The position numbers and the translations under genes were made by a program. Shown here in pieces: positions 45,136 through 54,152 of a DNA stretch of 64,000 nt. The DNA comes from Roseibium album. GTDB taxonomy: Bacteria; Pseudomonadota; Alphaproteobacteria; Rhizobiales; Stappiaceae. Position 1 is the first letter of the stretch; each line of letters opens with the position of its first letter. A model generated the notes under the pieces. That model had not been told where the DNA came from. It ran no database searches and saw only the letters and a program-made list of their open reading frames with translations. The stretch covers positions 59,680 through 123,679 of the forward strand of contig CXTY01000008.1 of assembly GCA_001404055.1 (NCBI GenBank), in the 5' to 3' direction.

Positions 45136-45151
45136 TGGCACAAGGTTTGCT
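45136..45151 (+). promoter_or_regulatory. sigma-54 promoter of the polyamine-type operon
   Basis: TGGCACAAGGTTTGCT fits the -24/-12 consensus with correct 12-bp GG to GC spacing. It is about 40 bp upstream of the first start codon. Confidence 0.82.
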
Positions 45152-45192
45152 CGACAAGCGTGAATTCAGGTTTTTGAAGGAACAAATTGGCG

Positions 45193-46185
45193 ATGGCGAA
45201 CTCCCAGGATTTGGAACTGGCAGCAACCACAAAAAAATACGGTGGAACCGTCGCCGTCGATTCAATAAATCACAAGTTCGCCGCCGGAACCTATTCATGC
45301 CTGCTTGGCCCTTCCGGCTGCGGCAAGTCGTCAACGTTGAGGATGATTGCCGGTCACGAAAGCGTCTCCGACGGAGACATCGTTCTCGGTGGTACCAACA
45401 TCACCGATCTGCCGCCCGCAAAACGCGGAACAGCGATGATGTTTCAAAACTACGCTCTGTTCCCGCATTTGTCAGTCGTCGACAATGTGAGCTTCTCCCA
45501 GAAGATGCGCGGTATTAACAAGACCAAACGGTCTGAAAAGGCACTGAAGCTTCTGGAGTTGGTCGATATGGGCGATTACGCAGATCGACTGCCCTCCCAA
45601 CTTTCCGGCGGTCAGCAGCAACGTGTCGCTCTGGCGCGGGCCCTGATCACGGAACCATCCGTTTTGCTACTCGATGAGCCGCTTTCGGCGCTTGATCCTT
45701 TTTTGCGGATCAAGATGCGCTTGGAGCTCAAAAAGCTGCAACGCGAACTGGGCATTTCCTTCATTCATGTCACCCATAGCCAGGACGAGGCATTGGCTCT
45801 GGCGGATGACATCATTGTCATGAACAACGGCAGGATCGAACAGGCTGGCAACCCCCAATCGGTCTTCAACACCCCGACAACAGAATTCGTTGCCCGATTT
45901 ATAGGTGGTCACAATGTGCTCCAACGGGATGGAACGCTAGTCGCCTTGAGAGCAGATCGGCTGCAGGTCCTGAAAGCGGCTCCGTCTGAAGACAATCACC
46001 TCACAGCCAGTGTTGTCGATGTCGAATATCTCGGCTCTACGGTCAATTTGGCACTCGATGCCGGCAGCGCCGGTGATCTGACCGCCTCTCTCTCCGATCA
46101 GGCTTTTTTCCTGGATCCGATTGAAATCGGTGCAACCGTTTCATTGGCGTGGAAGCCGGAGGATGCCCATCAAATTGCGGCTTGA
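45193..46185 (+). CDS. PotA-type ABC ATPase
   Basis: ATPase of about 330 residues. Walker A GPSGCGKSS, Q-loop MFQNYALFPHLSV, signature LSGGQQQRVALARAL and Walker B LLLDEPLSALDP, then a C-terminal TOBE-like regulatory domain (about 235-325). It belongs to the spermidine/putrescine/2-aminoethylphosphonate group. A TTG at 45187 is an alternative start nearer the GAAGGAA site. It is unusual in preceding its own binding protein; the operon continues with binding protein, two permeases and a racemase-like gene. Confidence 0.9.
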   Translation: MANSQDLELAATTKKYGGTVAVDSINHKFAAGTYSCLLGPSGCGKSSTLRMIAGHESVSDGDIVLGGTNITDLPPAKRGTAMMFQNYALFPHLSVVDNVSFSQKMRGINKTKRSEKALKLLELVDMGDYADRLPSQLSGGQQQRVALARALITEPSVLLLDEPLSALDPFLRIKMRLELKKLQRELGISFIHVTHSQDEALALADDIIVMNNGRIEQAGNPQSVFNTPTTEFVARFIGGHNVLQRDGTLVALRADRLQVLKAAPSEDNHLTASVVDVEYLGSTVNLALDAGSAGDLTASLSDQAFFLDPIEIGATVSLAWKPEDAHQIAA

Positions 46186-46249
46186 AGCGGCCGCTCAAGG
46201 CCTTCTCCCAGGGGCCGACAAACACAGCAAGGGGAACAGGAGCAGGAAT

Positions 46250-47542
46250 ATGACAGAAAAACTTGAGAAGAAGGGCGTCAGCCGTCGCAGCATTTTGAAA
46301 GGCGGCGCAGCTGCCACGGGTGCAGCGCTAGGGTCAGGCGTGATTACCGGCTTTCCAACCATCTGGGCGCAGAACATCAAGGACGTGACACTGCGCCAGT
46401 TCGGCACGGGTGTATCCAACCTCAATGAGGTTGCTGCAAAGGTAAAAGAAGACCTAGGCTTTACATTGGAAATGACAGCGCTCGACAGCGACGCCGTTAC
46501 CCAGCGCGCCGCGACACAGCCGGACAGCTTTGACATCGCCGACATCGAATACTGGATCTGCAAAAAGGTTTGGCCGACCGGCAACCTGCAGGCGATGGAT
46601 ACATCCAAGATCAAAAACTACGACAAGATCGTTGGCATTTTCCGGGACGGCAAACTGACACCGGAAAGCACAATCGCACAAGGTACGGCGCCGCACACGG
46701 TCAGTTTTGTGGAAGGTGTGGACGGCAAGGAGTTCGTTGATAAGGAAAGCGGCTGGATGACGCTGATCCCGACGATCTACAACGCTGACACACTCGGCAT
46801 CCGCCCTGACCTGATCGGCCGCCCGATCAAAAATTGGTCTGAACTCCTGAACCCGGAATTCAAGGGCAAGGCGTCGATCCTCGATATTTCCTCCATCGGC
46901 ATCATGGATATGGCGATGGTCGTAGAGTCCATGGGTGAATACAAATACCCGGATAAGGGCAACATGACAAAGGAAGAGATCGACATGACCTTGGGCATCT
47001 TCACCGAGGCCAAGAAAAACGGTCAGTTCCGCGCCTTCTGGAAGACTTTCGATGAAAGCGTCAACCTGATGGCTTCCGGCGAAGTCGTGATCCAGTCCAT
47101 GTGGTCACCGGCCATCACCGCTGTCCGCTCGCAAGGCATTCCATGTGTCTATCAGCCGCTCGAAGAAGGATACCGCAGTTGGGGCGGCGGCATCGGCCTT
47201 TCGAAGAGCCTTTCCGGCCTCGAACTCGATGCAGCCTACGAGTATATCAACTGGTACCTCGACGGTTGGGTCGGTGGTTTCCTCATGCGTCAGGGCTACT
47301 ACTCCGCCGTTCCGGAAAATTCCAAGAACTACATGTCGGAAGACGAATGGGGCTTCTGGTTCGAAGGCAAGGCTGCCGAAGGTGACATCACCAACCCGTT
47401 CGGCAAGGTCATGGAAAAGGCCGGCGCTGTGCGCGACGGTGGCTCCTTCTACGACCGCATGGGCGCTGTTGCCTGCTGGAACGCAGTTATGGACGAGAAC
47501 CAGTACATGGTTCGCAAATGGAACGAGTTCATAGCTGCATAA
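46250..47542 (+). CDS. PotD-type ABC binding protein
   Basis: Periplasmic binding protein of 430 residues, family 1/PotD-like. The N-terminus VSRRSILKGGAAATGAALG is a twin-arginine signal, so export through Tat in folded form is expected. The mature protein includes DIADIEYWICKKVWPTGNL and WMTLIPTIYNADTLGIRPD. It is longer than classical PotD (about 350). The ligand may be a polyamine or another nitrogenous compound. AGCAGGA precedes ATG 46250. Confidence 0.88.
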   Translation: MTEKLEKKGVSRRSILKGGAAATGAALGSGVITGFPTIWAQNIKDVTLRQFGTGVSNLNEVAAKVKEDLGFTLEMTALDSDAVTQRAATQPDSFDIADIEYWICKKVWPTGNLQAMDTSKIKNYDKIVGIFRDGKLTPESTIAQGTAPHTVSFVEGVDGKEFVDKESGWMTLIPTIYNADTLGIRPDLIGRPIKNWSELLNPEFKGKASILDISSIGIMDMAMVVESMGEYKYPDKGNMTKEEIDMTLGIFTEAKKNGQFRAFWKTFDESVNLMASGEVVIQSMWSPAITAVRSQGIPCVYQPLEEGYRSWGGGIGLSKSLSGLELDAAYEYINWYLDGWVGGFLMRQGYYSAVPENSKNYMSEDEWGFWFEGKAAEGDITNPFGKVMEKAGAVRDGGSFYDRMGAVACWNAVMDENQYMVRKWNEFIAA

Positions 47543-47560
47543 CGCCAGCATACAAAACCG

Positions 47561-47584
47561 GTGTCCGGGGGCTCCTCCGGACAC
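47561..47584 (+). other. intercistronic hairpin after binding-protein gene
   Basis: A perfect 8-bp stem GTGTCCGG/CCGGACAC with an 8-base loop between the binding-protein stop and the permease start. No T-run. Same placement as the hairpins at 6488 and 22594. Confidence 0.55.
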
Positions 47585-47613
47585 GCGTCTTCGATTTACT
47601 GGACAGAGGCTCC

Positions 47614-48549
47614 ATGACGGACCAAAGCCACCTTTTTATTCAATCAAATGCAATCAGCACGGACCAGAAGAAGTCCAAACGGACATTCCACTGGGGCCGT
47701 TTGCCGGACAATACTACCGGCTGGCTTCTTTCCTTGCCGCTCGCATTCGTCCTTTTCTTTTTTCTTGTTCTGCCAATTGCAATGATCGTTGTGGTCAGTT
47801 TTTGGGGTGCGACAGAGTTTTCAATCTACCCTGCTTTCCAGTTCGAAAATTACGAGTTCTTGCTGACCTCTCCCGTCACCTATCAGGTGTTCTGGAATAC
47901 GATCAAATACGCCTTGGTCACATGGGTCTTAACCCTCGGGATCGGTTTCACCGTTGCTTATTTTCTGGCATTTCACGTTCGTTCACTCACATGGCAGGTC
48001 GTCTTGTTTCTGCTGTGCACGATCCCGTTCTGGACTTCTAACATTATCAGGATGATTTCCTGGATTCCGTTTCTCGGCCGGAACGGCATCGCCAATTCCA
48101 CCCTGATTTCAATGGGCGTCATCGATGAGCCACTGGAATGGCTGCTTTTTTCCGATTTTTCGGTGATCCTCGCCTTCGTCCACCTTTACACACTGTTCAT
48201 GGTCGTACCGATTTTCAACACGATGATGCGCATCGACAAATCTCTGATTGAAGCGGCAAGCGACAATGGCGCTTCGGGGTTTCAGACGCTCACCAATGTG
48301 ATCATTCCTTTGACCAAGCCTGGCATCATGATTGGCTCGATCTTTGTGATCACTCTTGTGATGGGGGATTTCATCACGGTCCGTTTCATGTCCGGGAGTC
48401 AGAAGGCAAATGTCGGAAGGCTGATCTCCAATGACATTTCGCTGCTTCAATATCCGTCAGCTGCGGCTACGGCCGTCATTCTCCTGATCACTGTTCTTCT
48501 CGTGATTTCGGTCCTGTTACGCTTCGTCGATATCCGAAAGGAGCTTTGA
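47614..48549 (+). CDS. PotB-type ABC permease
   Basis: Permease of 311 residues with six membrane helices. After a hydrophilic N-terminus of about 40 residues comes GWLLSLPLAFVLFFFLVLPI. The coupling loop is LIEAASDNGASGFQTLTNVIIPL. Pairs with the PotC-type gene 3 bp downstream. ATG 47614 is the first plausible start after the hairpin. Confidence 0.9.
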   Translation: MTDQSHLFIQSNAISTDQKKSKRTFHWGRLPDNTTGWLLSLPLAFVLFFFLVLPIAMIVVVSFWGATEFSIYPAFQFENYEFLLTSPVTYQVFWNTIKYALVTWVLTLGIGFTVAYFLAFHVRSLTWQVVLFLLCTIPFWTSNIIRMISWIPFLGRNGIANSTLISMGVIDEPLEWLLFSDFSVILAFVHLYTLFMVVPIFNTMMRIDKSLIEAASDNGASGFQTLTNVIIPLTKPGIMIGSIFVITLVMGDFITVRFMSGSQKANVGRLISNDISLLQYPSAAATAVILLITVLLVISVLLRFVDIRKEL

Positions 48550-48552
48550 ACC

Positions 48553-49392
48553 ATGGAAAAACGCAGCCGCTCGTTCTATGCACTTGCCGCATTCTTTGGC
48601 TTGTTTCTGGTGTTTCTTTATGGTCCGACGCTGACGATCGGCATGCTGAGTTTTCAGGGATCTCAAGGAGGTCTGACCTTTCCAATGCGTGGCGTGTCGT
48701 TGCATTGGTTCAGGGATCTTTTTGAACAACAGGCCGTTGGCGATATCTGGGGCAGTTTTTTCCGCTCGCTGACACTTGGCCTGATGGTAATGGTGACTAC
48801 CGTGATCGTATCCGTTATGGGCGGGCTTGCTTTCCGCAAGCGTTTTGCCGGTTCCGGCGTGATTTTCTATCTCATCATCACATCGCTCGTCATTCCTTCG
48901 ATCCTGGTTTCGCTCGGCGTCGGGCTGATTTTCTCTCAGGCCGGACTTTCTGTGCATTGGTCCACCTCCGGCTATGGATCCCAATTGACTTGGACCTTGC
49001 CCTTTGGCCTGCTCATCATGTTCGCAGTCTTCAATCGCTTCGACAAATCCTACGAGGAAGCAGCCCGAGACCAGGGCGCCAACTCCTGGCAGACAATCCG
49101 TTATGTGGTGCTGCCAATTATCGCGCCCATGCTGATCGGTGTCGCTCTCTTCGGCTTTACACTCTCATATGATGAATTTGCCCGAACGCTTCTGACGGCG
49201 GGCAGCTACAATACGCTGCCACTGGAAATCTACGGGATGACCACAAATGTCACGACCCCGGTAATCTTTGCGCTCGGAACACTTACAACACTTTTCTCTT
49301 TCGTTGTTATTGGGGTCTTCTTGTCAATCGTATTGGTCATGAACAAGCGCCGATCCAGACATGGATCCGACGCCGGTAAAGGCATGGTCTAG
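48553..49392 (+). CDS. PotC-type ABC permease
   Basis: Second permease subunit, 279 residues, six membrane helices. Coupling loop is YEEAARDQGANSWQTIRYVV. Ribosome site AAAGGAG lies at the end of the PotB gene, about 8 bases before ATG 48553. The C-terminus is basic (NKRRSRHGSDAGK). Confidence 0.9.
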   Translation: MEKRSRSFYALAAFFGLFLVFLYGPTLTIGMLSFQGSQGGLTFPMRGVSLHWFRDLFEQQAVGDIWGSFFRSLTLGLMVMVTTVIVSVMGGLAFRKRFAGSGVIFYLIITSLVIPSILVSLGVGLIFSQAGLSVHWSTSGYGSQLTWTLPFGLLIMFAVFNRFDKSYEEAARDQGANSWQTIRYVVLPIIAPMLIGVALFGFTLSYDEFARTLLTAGSYNTLPLEIYGMTTNVTTPVIFALGTLTTLFSFVVIGVFLSIVLVMNKRRSRHGSDAGKGMV

Positions 49393-49406
49393 ATGGCAAA
49401 ATCTCA

Positions 49407-50069
49407 ATGACTGACCGGCATATACTCGTCATCAATCCGAACACCACAGTGTCGATGACGGAAAAGATAGGCGAGGCGGCTCGCCTGGCGTCTTCACCCT
49501 CAACCAGGATCACCGCCGTCAATCCGGTGATAGGCCCCGCTGCCATCCAAGGGCCCGTTGACGGGGCGGCTGCACTGCCCGGCCTTCACGAACTCTTTGA
49601 CGAGACGCTTGGCACCGATCAGAGCATCACCGCGGTCATTATCGCCTGTTTCGACGACACCGGTCTCTTTGAGCTAAAGGAGAAGTCGCCGGTTCCAGTC
49701 ATCGGAATAGGCGAGGCCGCCTATCACATCGCATCGGTCGCTGCCGTTCGCTTTTCGGTCATAACCACCCTTTCGGTGTCCGTTCCGGTTCTGGAGAGCA
49801 ACCTCAGGCAACTCGGTCTTGCGAACCGGTGTGCACGGGTAAGGGCATCCGAAGTGCCTGTGTTGGCATTGGAAAACCCGAACAGCAACGCCCGCCACCG
49901 CATCGAATGTGAGATAGAAACGGCTCTGGAAGAGGACAATATCGGGGCAATTGCCCTGGGCTGTGCCGGGATGGCCGATCTGGCCGCGGACCTTTCCGCT
50001 CGCTACAAGGTTCCCGTCATTGATGGTGTCGCCTCCGCAGTGAAATTGTCGGAAGTTTTCATTCGTTAG
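49407..50069 (+). CDS. hydantoin/Asp/Glu racemase family protein
   Basis: Cofactor-independent racemase-fold protein of 220 residues. It begins ILVINPNTTVSMTEKI, typical of hydantoin racemase (HyuE/DUF Asp-Glu-racemase) proteins. The two catalytic cysteines are seen in IIACFDDTG (about residue 76) and ALGCAGMADL (about 184). It is the last gene of the sigma-54-dependent ABC operon, so the imported solute may be a hydantoin, 5-substituted amide or D/L amino acid derivative, not a polyamine. Confidence 0.85.
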   Translation: MTDRHILVINPNTTVSMTEKIGEAARLASSPSTRITAVNPVIGPAAIQGPVDGAAALPGLHELFDETLGTDQSITAVIIACFDDTGLFELKEKSPVPVIGIGEAAYHIASVAAVRFSVITTLSVSVPVLESNLRQLGLANRCARVRASEVPVLALENPNSNARHRIECEIETALEEDNIGAIALGCAGMADLAADLSARYKVPVIDGVASAVKLSEVFIR

Positions 50070-50182
50070 CGACTTCACGACCCTATCGGTGATTGGAAAA
50101 ACAAACCTTCCTTCCTTGCACAGCGAATGTCCATTCTTCGCCCAATTCAGTGAATTCGCTGCGTTCAGAAGTAAATTCAGCT

Positions 50183-50413
50183 TTCGGGATCTGTTCCCAA
50201 ACCGCAGCACGACGCATGGCGGAGGGTGGAATGAGCGGTGACATTATCAAGGCGGTAGCCGGCCATACCGAACTTAAACAGGTCTCGGTCTATACCGCTG
50301 CCGCTGACCAAGCGGCATTGGCGGAGACGGGGCTAAGAGCCATTACCGGGAAGAAAAAGCGAACAAAATTTGTCCAACCCAACGTAAAGGTTGGAAAAAA
50401 GGACGGAGAATAG
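50183..50413 (+). pseudogene. tyrosine recombinase (integrase) C-terminal fragment
   Basis: The last 77 codons of an open frame read AARRMAEGGMSGDIIKAVAGH and then LKQVSVYTAAADQAALAE. These are the catalytic-domain boxes of phage-type integrases: the second Arg box, the GH(T) box and the nucleophile Tyr of VYT. The N-terminal and core-binding parts are absent, and the sequence before FGICSQ is unrelated. It lies directly next to the 3' end of tRNA-Ser, the normal place for the integrase of a tRNA-targeting element. Inactive as it stands. Confidence 0.8.
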
Positions 50414-50458
50414 AATGGGAAATCAAGAGCTTATAGAAAAGGATGGCGGACAGAGAGG
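50414..50458. repeat. tRNA-Ser-end direct repeat (candidate att site)
   Basis: Partner of 2886-2930 (41 of 45 identical). Positions 50444-50458 lie inside the tRNA-Ser gene (CCA, acceptor stem, start of T-arm), the rest in the flank on the integrase side. Confidence 0.7.
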
Positions 50459-50533
50459 GATTCGAACCCTCGATACGGTTCCCCGTATACACACTTTCCA
50501 GGCGTGCGCCTTCAGCCACTCGGCCACCTGTCC
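50444..50533 (-). tRNA. tRNA-Ser(GGA)
   Basis: A complete class II tRNA gene of 90 nt read on the minus strand: acceptor GGACAGG/TCTGTCC, anticodon loop CTGGAAA (anticodon GGA) in a GCACGC/GTGTGT stem, a long variable arm (TACGGGGAACCGTA region), T-loop TTCGAAT, and an encoded CCA end. It reads UCC and UCU serine codons. Its 3' end carries the candidate integration site. Confidence 0.95.
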
Positions 50534-50864
50534 ATACCAAGCGGGAGCCGCTTTAGTGCCGCGCAATATACTCATGAAACGGCCAAGCGCAAGCGCCTGA
50601 ACGCGTTTTTTTGTGCTCATTTTGAAAGCTGTGGATCTTTGCCGGAATTTCTCGGAAATGGGCGCCATAGAAGCGTGTGCGAGAAAGCATGCTCAACACG
50701 GAAATCTCACAAGAATGTGTTGCACATCAATTTTTATTCAAGTGTTTTGAGCTATTTCCTTCAGGTAATACTCATCGATGCACTGGAATTTTAATCCGAT
50801 CGTGAGCAGATGAGTATTTCCGAGGTTTCCCCGAGTTTGAAATACTCAGATTGAAAGCATAAAG
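50534..50864. other. intergenic region
   Basis: About 330 bp upstream of tRNA-Ser and before the 50865 gene. It should contain the tRNA promoter (minus strand). I see no gene or clear motif. Confidence 0.4.
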
Positions 50865-51191
50865 ATGATTAGTGTTTTGAAATTCATATTTCGCTTGCTT
50901 GGTTACGGATGTCTCGCCATTGCGATTATTGCCGGTATCTCGGACGCCAGCACTTCCATTGCGCAATCGCAGGTGGACCTGGCGCCGCTGGGTCAGGTCA
51001 TGTTCGATCTGTTTCCTGACACCTTCCCTATTCTGCAGCCGGCCATCGAGCGCCACGTTCATCCATTCCTGTGGGATCCGATCGTGCTGACACTGCTGAT
51101 CTGGCCTGTGTGGGCGGTATTCGCGCCGCTTGGCCTGTTTCTGCTGTGGCTGGGTGCCAAGCGACGGCGCCAGCGCGTGCAGTTTGCCTGA
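50865..51191 (+). CDS. small hypothetical membrane protein
   Basis: A 108-residue protein with an N-terminal helix (FIFRLLGYGCLAIAIIAGI) and a C-terminal helix (LLIWPVWAVFAPLGLFLLWLGA) followed by a basic tail KRRRQR, which predicts the C-terminus in the cytosol. No family with known function is recognised, although proteins of this design are common in alphaproteobacteria. It stands alone. Confidence 0.65.
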   Translation: MISVLKFIFRLLGYGCLAIAIIAGISDASTSIAQSQVDLAPLGQVMFDLFPDTFPILQPAIERHVHPFLWDPIVLTLLIWPVWAVFAPLGLFLLWLGAKRRRQRVQFA

Positions 51192-51371
51192 CATGAAAAT
51201 TTTCTACCCCTTGGAAAGTGCTGCTGACTGCGCCACATTCACCAACAGCACTTAAAGTCCACCTTGAGATCATAGAATCTTCGGGCCGCCTTCAGATCAA
51301 GTGCTGAAGGCGGCCTGGTTCGTTAAAGCCATGCCCGGCTACATTATGCTAGGATTTACCGGAGATCTGCC

Positions 51372-52034
51372 ATGTCCTTCATGACCATGCTGTCCAAGAA
51401 GTTCTCGTTGCCCGAAAAAGGCGAAGCCTTGCCGGGGCGCACCAATGCGATCCAGCCTGAAGGGCCTCACTTTGTAAATGGCAACCCCCTGATGGGGCCT
51501 TACCCGGAAAACATGGAAACAGTGTTGTTCGGCATGGGCTGTTTCTGGGGCGCAGAAAGAATATTCTGGCAATTGCCAGGTGTTTACGTGACCGCCGTAG
51601 GCTATGCAGGCGGCACAACGCAAAATCCGACTTACCATGAGACCTGCACTGGACGAACCGGTCATACGGAAGCGGTTCTCGTGGTCTATGATCCTGCCGT
51701 CCTACCACTTTCGGATCTATTCAAGGTCTTTTGGGAGAACCATGACCCGACACAGGGCATGCGTCAGGGCAACGACACCGGAACGCAGTATCGTTCTGCC
51801 ATCTATGTAAAGACCCCGCCGGCTCTGGAACAGGCAGAGCAGTCCAAGGATGCTTATCAGGTAGCCTTGAAACACGGCGGGGTGTCCGCATCGATCACGA
51901 CAGAAATCCGCCAACTGAGTGATTTCTTTTTCGCCGAAGACTATCACCAGCAATACCTGGCCAAGAATCCGGCAGGTTATTGCGGCATAGGCGGAACGGG
52001 CGTTGCCTGCCCCACGGCTCTTGGCCAGTCCTGA
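51372..52034 (+). CDS. msrA: peptide methionine sulfoxide reductase A
   Basis: Repair enzyme of 220 residues that reduces methionine-S-sulfoxide. The catalytic Cys57 is in [10 protein letters not shown], substrate-binding residues are in GYAGG, HTEAV and [12 protein letters not shown], and the resolving cysteines are in [14 protein letters not shown] near the C-terminus. The approximately 45-residue N-terminal extension is typical of the long MsrA form. It is followed by a strong hairpin (52092-52118). Confidence 0.95.
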   Translation: MSFMTMLSKKFSLPEKGEALPGRTNAIQPEGPHFVNGNPLMGPYPENMETVLFGMGCFWGAERIFWQLPGVYVTAVGYAGGTTQNPTYHETCTGRTGHTEAVLVVYDPAVLPLSDLFKVFWENHDPTQGMRQGNDTGTQYRSAIYVKTPPALEQAEQSKDAYQVALKHGGVSASITTEIRQLSDFFFAEDYHQQYLAKNPAGYCGIGGTGVACPTALGQS

Positions 52035-52091
52035 GGCCAATCCTGACGTCTGCGCAGCAAATCAAGGCAATGATTTTATGTCCTGGAACTT

Positions 52092-52118
52092 AGACACCTC
52101 TCCGAAAGAGAGGTGTCT
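52092..52118 (+). terminator. perfect hairpin after msrA
   Basis: An 11-bp perfect stem AGACACCTCTC/GAGAGGTGTCT with a CGAAA loop, 58 bp after the msrA stop. A T-run does not follow, so it may be Rho-assisted or an mRNA 3' protector. Confidence 0.55.
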
Positions 52119-52314
52119 GAAGAGCCGGCTGAGTTAAATATTCAGCAGGTTTAGAGTGGGCTTATTCGTAGTTTTCACGATGCAATGGGCAGTGCACTCG
52201 AAATTGCGGAATTTTTTTGAAGTATTTCCGTTACCTTAATCCATCATTTCAGAATTTATTAAATTTGACCTGCGAAATTTAAACCGAAGCGCAACTGCGT
52301 AGAGGTTTGATTCG

Positions 52315-52638
52315 ATGGCTCGATCCGCAAAAAAATTTGCGGTTATCTATTTTCTGGGATGCAGCCTGCTGGTGCTGCTTGGCAGTCTATTGCCAAGTGG
52401 GAGCGGGTTTGTCGCAGTGATTGCGAAACCCTGGGGCGTTTCCGCCGTAGAGGTTATTGCACGTGCCGACGGCCGGATCATCTTCGGGCAAAACGCGTCC
52501 TGGGTTGCCTTGACCGAGGCTACCGATCACGAATTTGTTGCAAGGCTCTATCAATCCGGAGCCGGATTTGTTGCCTCTTCCGCGGTCGCATATGCATGCG
52601 CCCGCCTGAAGGGTGTTTCTTTGGAGAAAGCTACATGA
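52315..52638 (+). CDS. small membrane-anchored protein upstream of chemoreceptor
   Basis: A 107-residue protein with one N-terminal membrane helix or signal anchor (FAVIYFLGCSLLVLLGSLLP) followed by a mostly periplasmic-type region (VIARADGRIIFGQNASWVALTEA). No family with known function recognised. Its stop overlaps the chemoreceptor start (ATGA), so it is translationally coupled and may act with that receptor. Confidence 0.6.
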   Translation: MARSAKKFAVIYFLGCSLLVLLGSLLPSGSGFVAVIAKPWGVSAVEVIARADGRIIFGQNASWVALTEATDHEFVARLYQSGAGFVASSAVAYACARLKGVSLEKAT

Positions 52639-54125
52639 GCGAAACGGCACCACTGGCATCAGGCCTCGACAGCTTCCGCGAGCGGTTCTCGCGGATCGTC
52701 ATTCACTTTACCTGGTTCAATGTCTTTCTTGTTATGGGAACGGCCTGGTGGGGTGGCAATGTTTCTCTTGTCGCTGTTTGTGGCGGAGCGCTTTTGCTTG
52801 GCGCAGCAGCAACAGGTGCCTGGCTGAAATTCGGTTCAGGCGTTGAAACCCGGCTTGCCACGGCAATGTCGCTGGCCGGGCTGGTGGCACTATTCGTGGC
52901 GTCTCTGTCGACCCCGGGCGGGGTAAACTCCTATCAGCTCGACGGTCACATGTATTTCTTCGCGGTTCTGGCGATCTTGGCCAGCTGGGTCGACTGGCGC
53001 GCATTGGTGGCCTATGCCGCCGTTGTCGCCGTGCATCACCTCGTCCTGAACTTCGCCATGCCCTGGGCCGTGTTCCCCAATGGCGCAGATCTACCGCGTG
53101 TCTTGTTTCATGCAACGATCATTGTTGCCGAAGTCGGCGCCCTGTGGTGGATGACAAATAGTCTGGCAAAGGCTTTTGCAACCTCGGACGAGGCGCGGCA
53201 GCAAGCTGAAGAAGCCCGTTCGCAGGCGGTTATTCTGCAGCAACAGAATTCAGATTACGATGACCTTGAACGTAACAAGCAAGCCGTCATCAGTGACCGG
53301 ATTGATTCTTTCCAGCAGGAAATCTCGGCAAAGCTGGATGGCATGGGCGCGAAGGTACATGAAATGCGCGGCTCCGCTGAAGAGTTGGGTACCGTGGCTC
53401 AAGACACAACCGGCCGCGCAGCGTCTGTTTCCGATGCCTCGGAAACGGCTTCGTCCAACGTGCAGATGGTTGCTTCGGCTGCGGAAGAATTGTCTTCCTC
53501 GATTGAGGAAATATCGCGCCAGGTGGAACAGACCACCGGGATTGTGGTCAAGGCGACCGAAAACGCGCAAACAAGCAATCAAAAAGTTGAAGGCCTTGCT
53601 GAGGCCGCCAACCGGATCGGTGAAGTTGTCACGCTCATTCAGGCAATTGCCGAGCAGACAAACCTGCTTGCCCTGAATGCCACCATTGAAGCGGCACGAG
53701 CAGGCGAAGCCGGCAAGGGCTTCGCGGTTGTTGCTGCGGAAGTGAAGGAACTTGCCAACCAGACGTCCAAGGCGACGGAAGAAATCGGGGCACAGATTTC
53801 GGCCATTCAGGCAGAAACAAAAGGCGCTGTGGAATCGATTGGTGCGATTGCCGCGACCATGGACGAGGTCAACAGCTACACTGCCGCAATTGCCGCAGCG
53901 GTCGATGAGCAAGGTGCTGCTACGCAGGAAATCTCCCGCAACGTTGCTGAGGCTGCAGACGGAACCGGGCGTGTTGCCGCAAATATCGGCGGTGTACGCG
54001 AATCGGTCGAGCGGACCAGCCAGTCTGCCTCCTCGTTGTCGGACGCGACAGAGGTCCTGGATGCAGAGGCAACGGACATGCGCCGTTCGATTGATGACTT
54101 CCTGAAGGACGTTGCCGCCGCATAA
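52635..54125 (+). CDS. methyl-accepting chemotaxis protein
   Basis: Chemoreceptor of 496 residues. The N-terminal half (about 1-185) has five or six membrane helices with little periplasmic loop and conserved His in LDGHMYFFAVLAILA and VHHLVLNF, so the signal is probably sensed within the membrane. A coiled coil (about 190-250) leads to the signalling domain, whose hairpin tip is IAEQTNLLALNATIEAARAG (about residues 345-365). No HAMP domain is evident. Output is to CheA/CheW, which are not in the window. Confidence 0.92.
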   Translation: MSETAPLASGLDSFRERFSRIVIHFTWFNVFLVMGTAWWGGNVSLVAVCGGALLLGAAATGAWLKFGSGVETRLATAMSLAGLVALFVASLSTPGGVNSYQLDGHMYFFAVLAILASWVDWRALVAYAAVVAVHHLVLNFAMPWAVFPNGADLPRVLFHATIIVAEVGALWWMTNSLAKAFATSDEARQQAEEARSQAVILQQQNSDYDDLERNKQAVISDRIDSFQQEISAKLDGMGAKVHEMRGSAEELGTVAQDTTGRAASVSDASETASSNVQMVASAAEELSSSIEEISRQVEQTTGIVVKATENAQTSNQKVEGLAEAANRIGEVVTLIQAIAEQTNLLALNATIEAARAGEAGKGFAVVAAEVKELANQTSKATEEIGAQISAIQAETKGAVESIGAIAATMDEVNSYTAAIAAAVDEQGAATQEISRNVAEAADGTGRVAANIGGVRESVERTSQSASSLSDATEVLDAEATDMRRSIDDFLKDVAAA

Positions 54126-54152
54126 GGCGCGCTTTCCTTTCGAAAAATTTGA

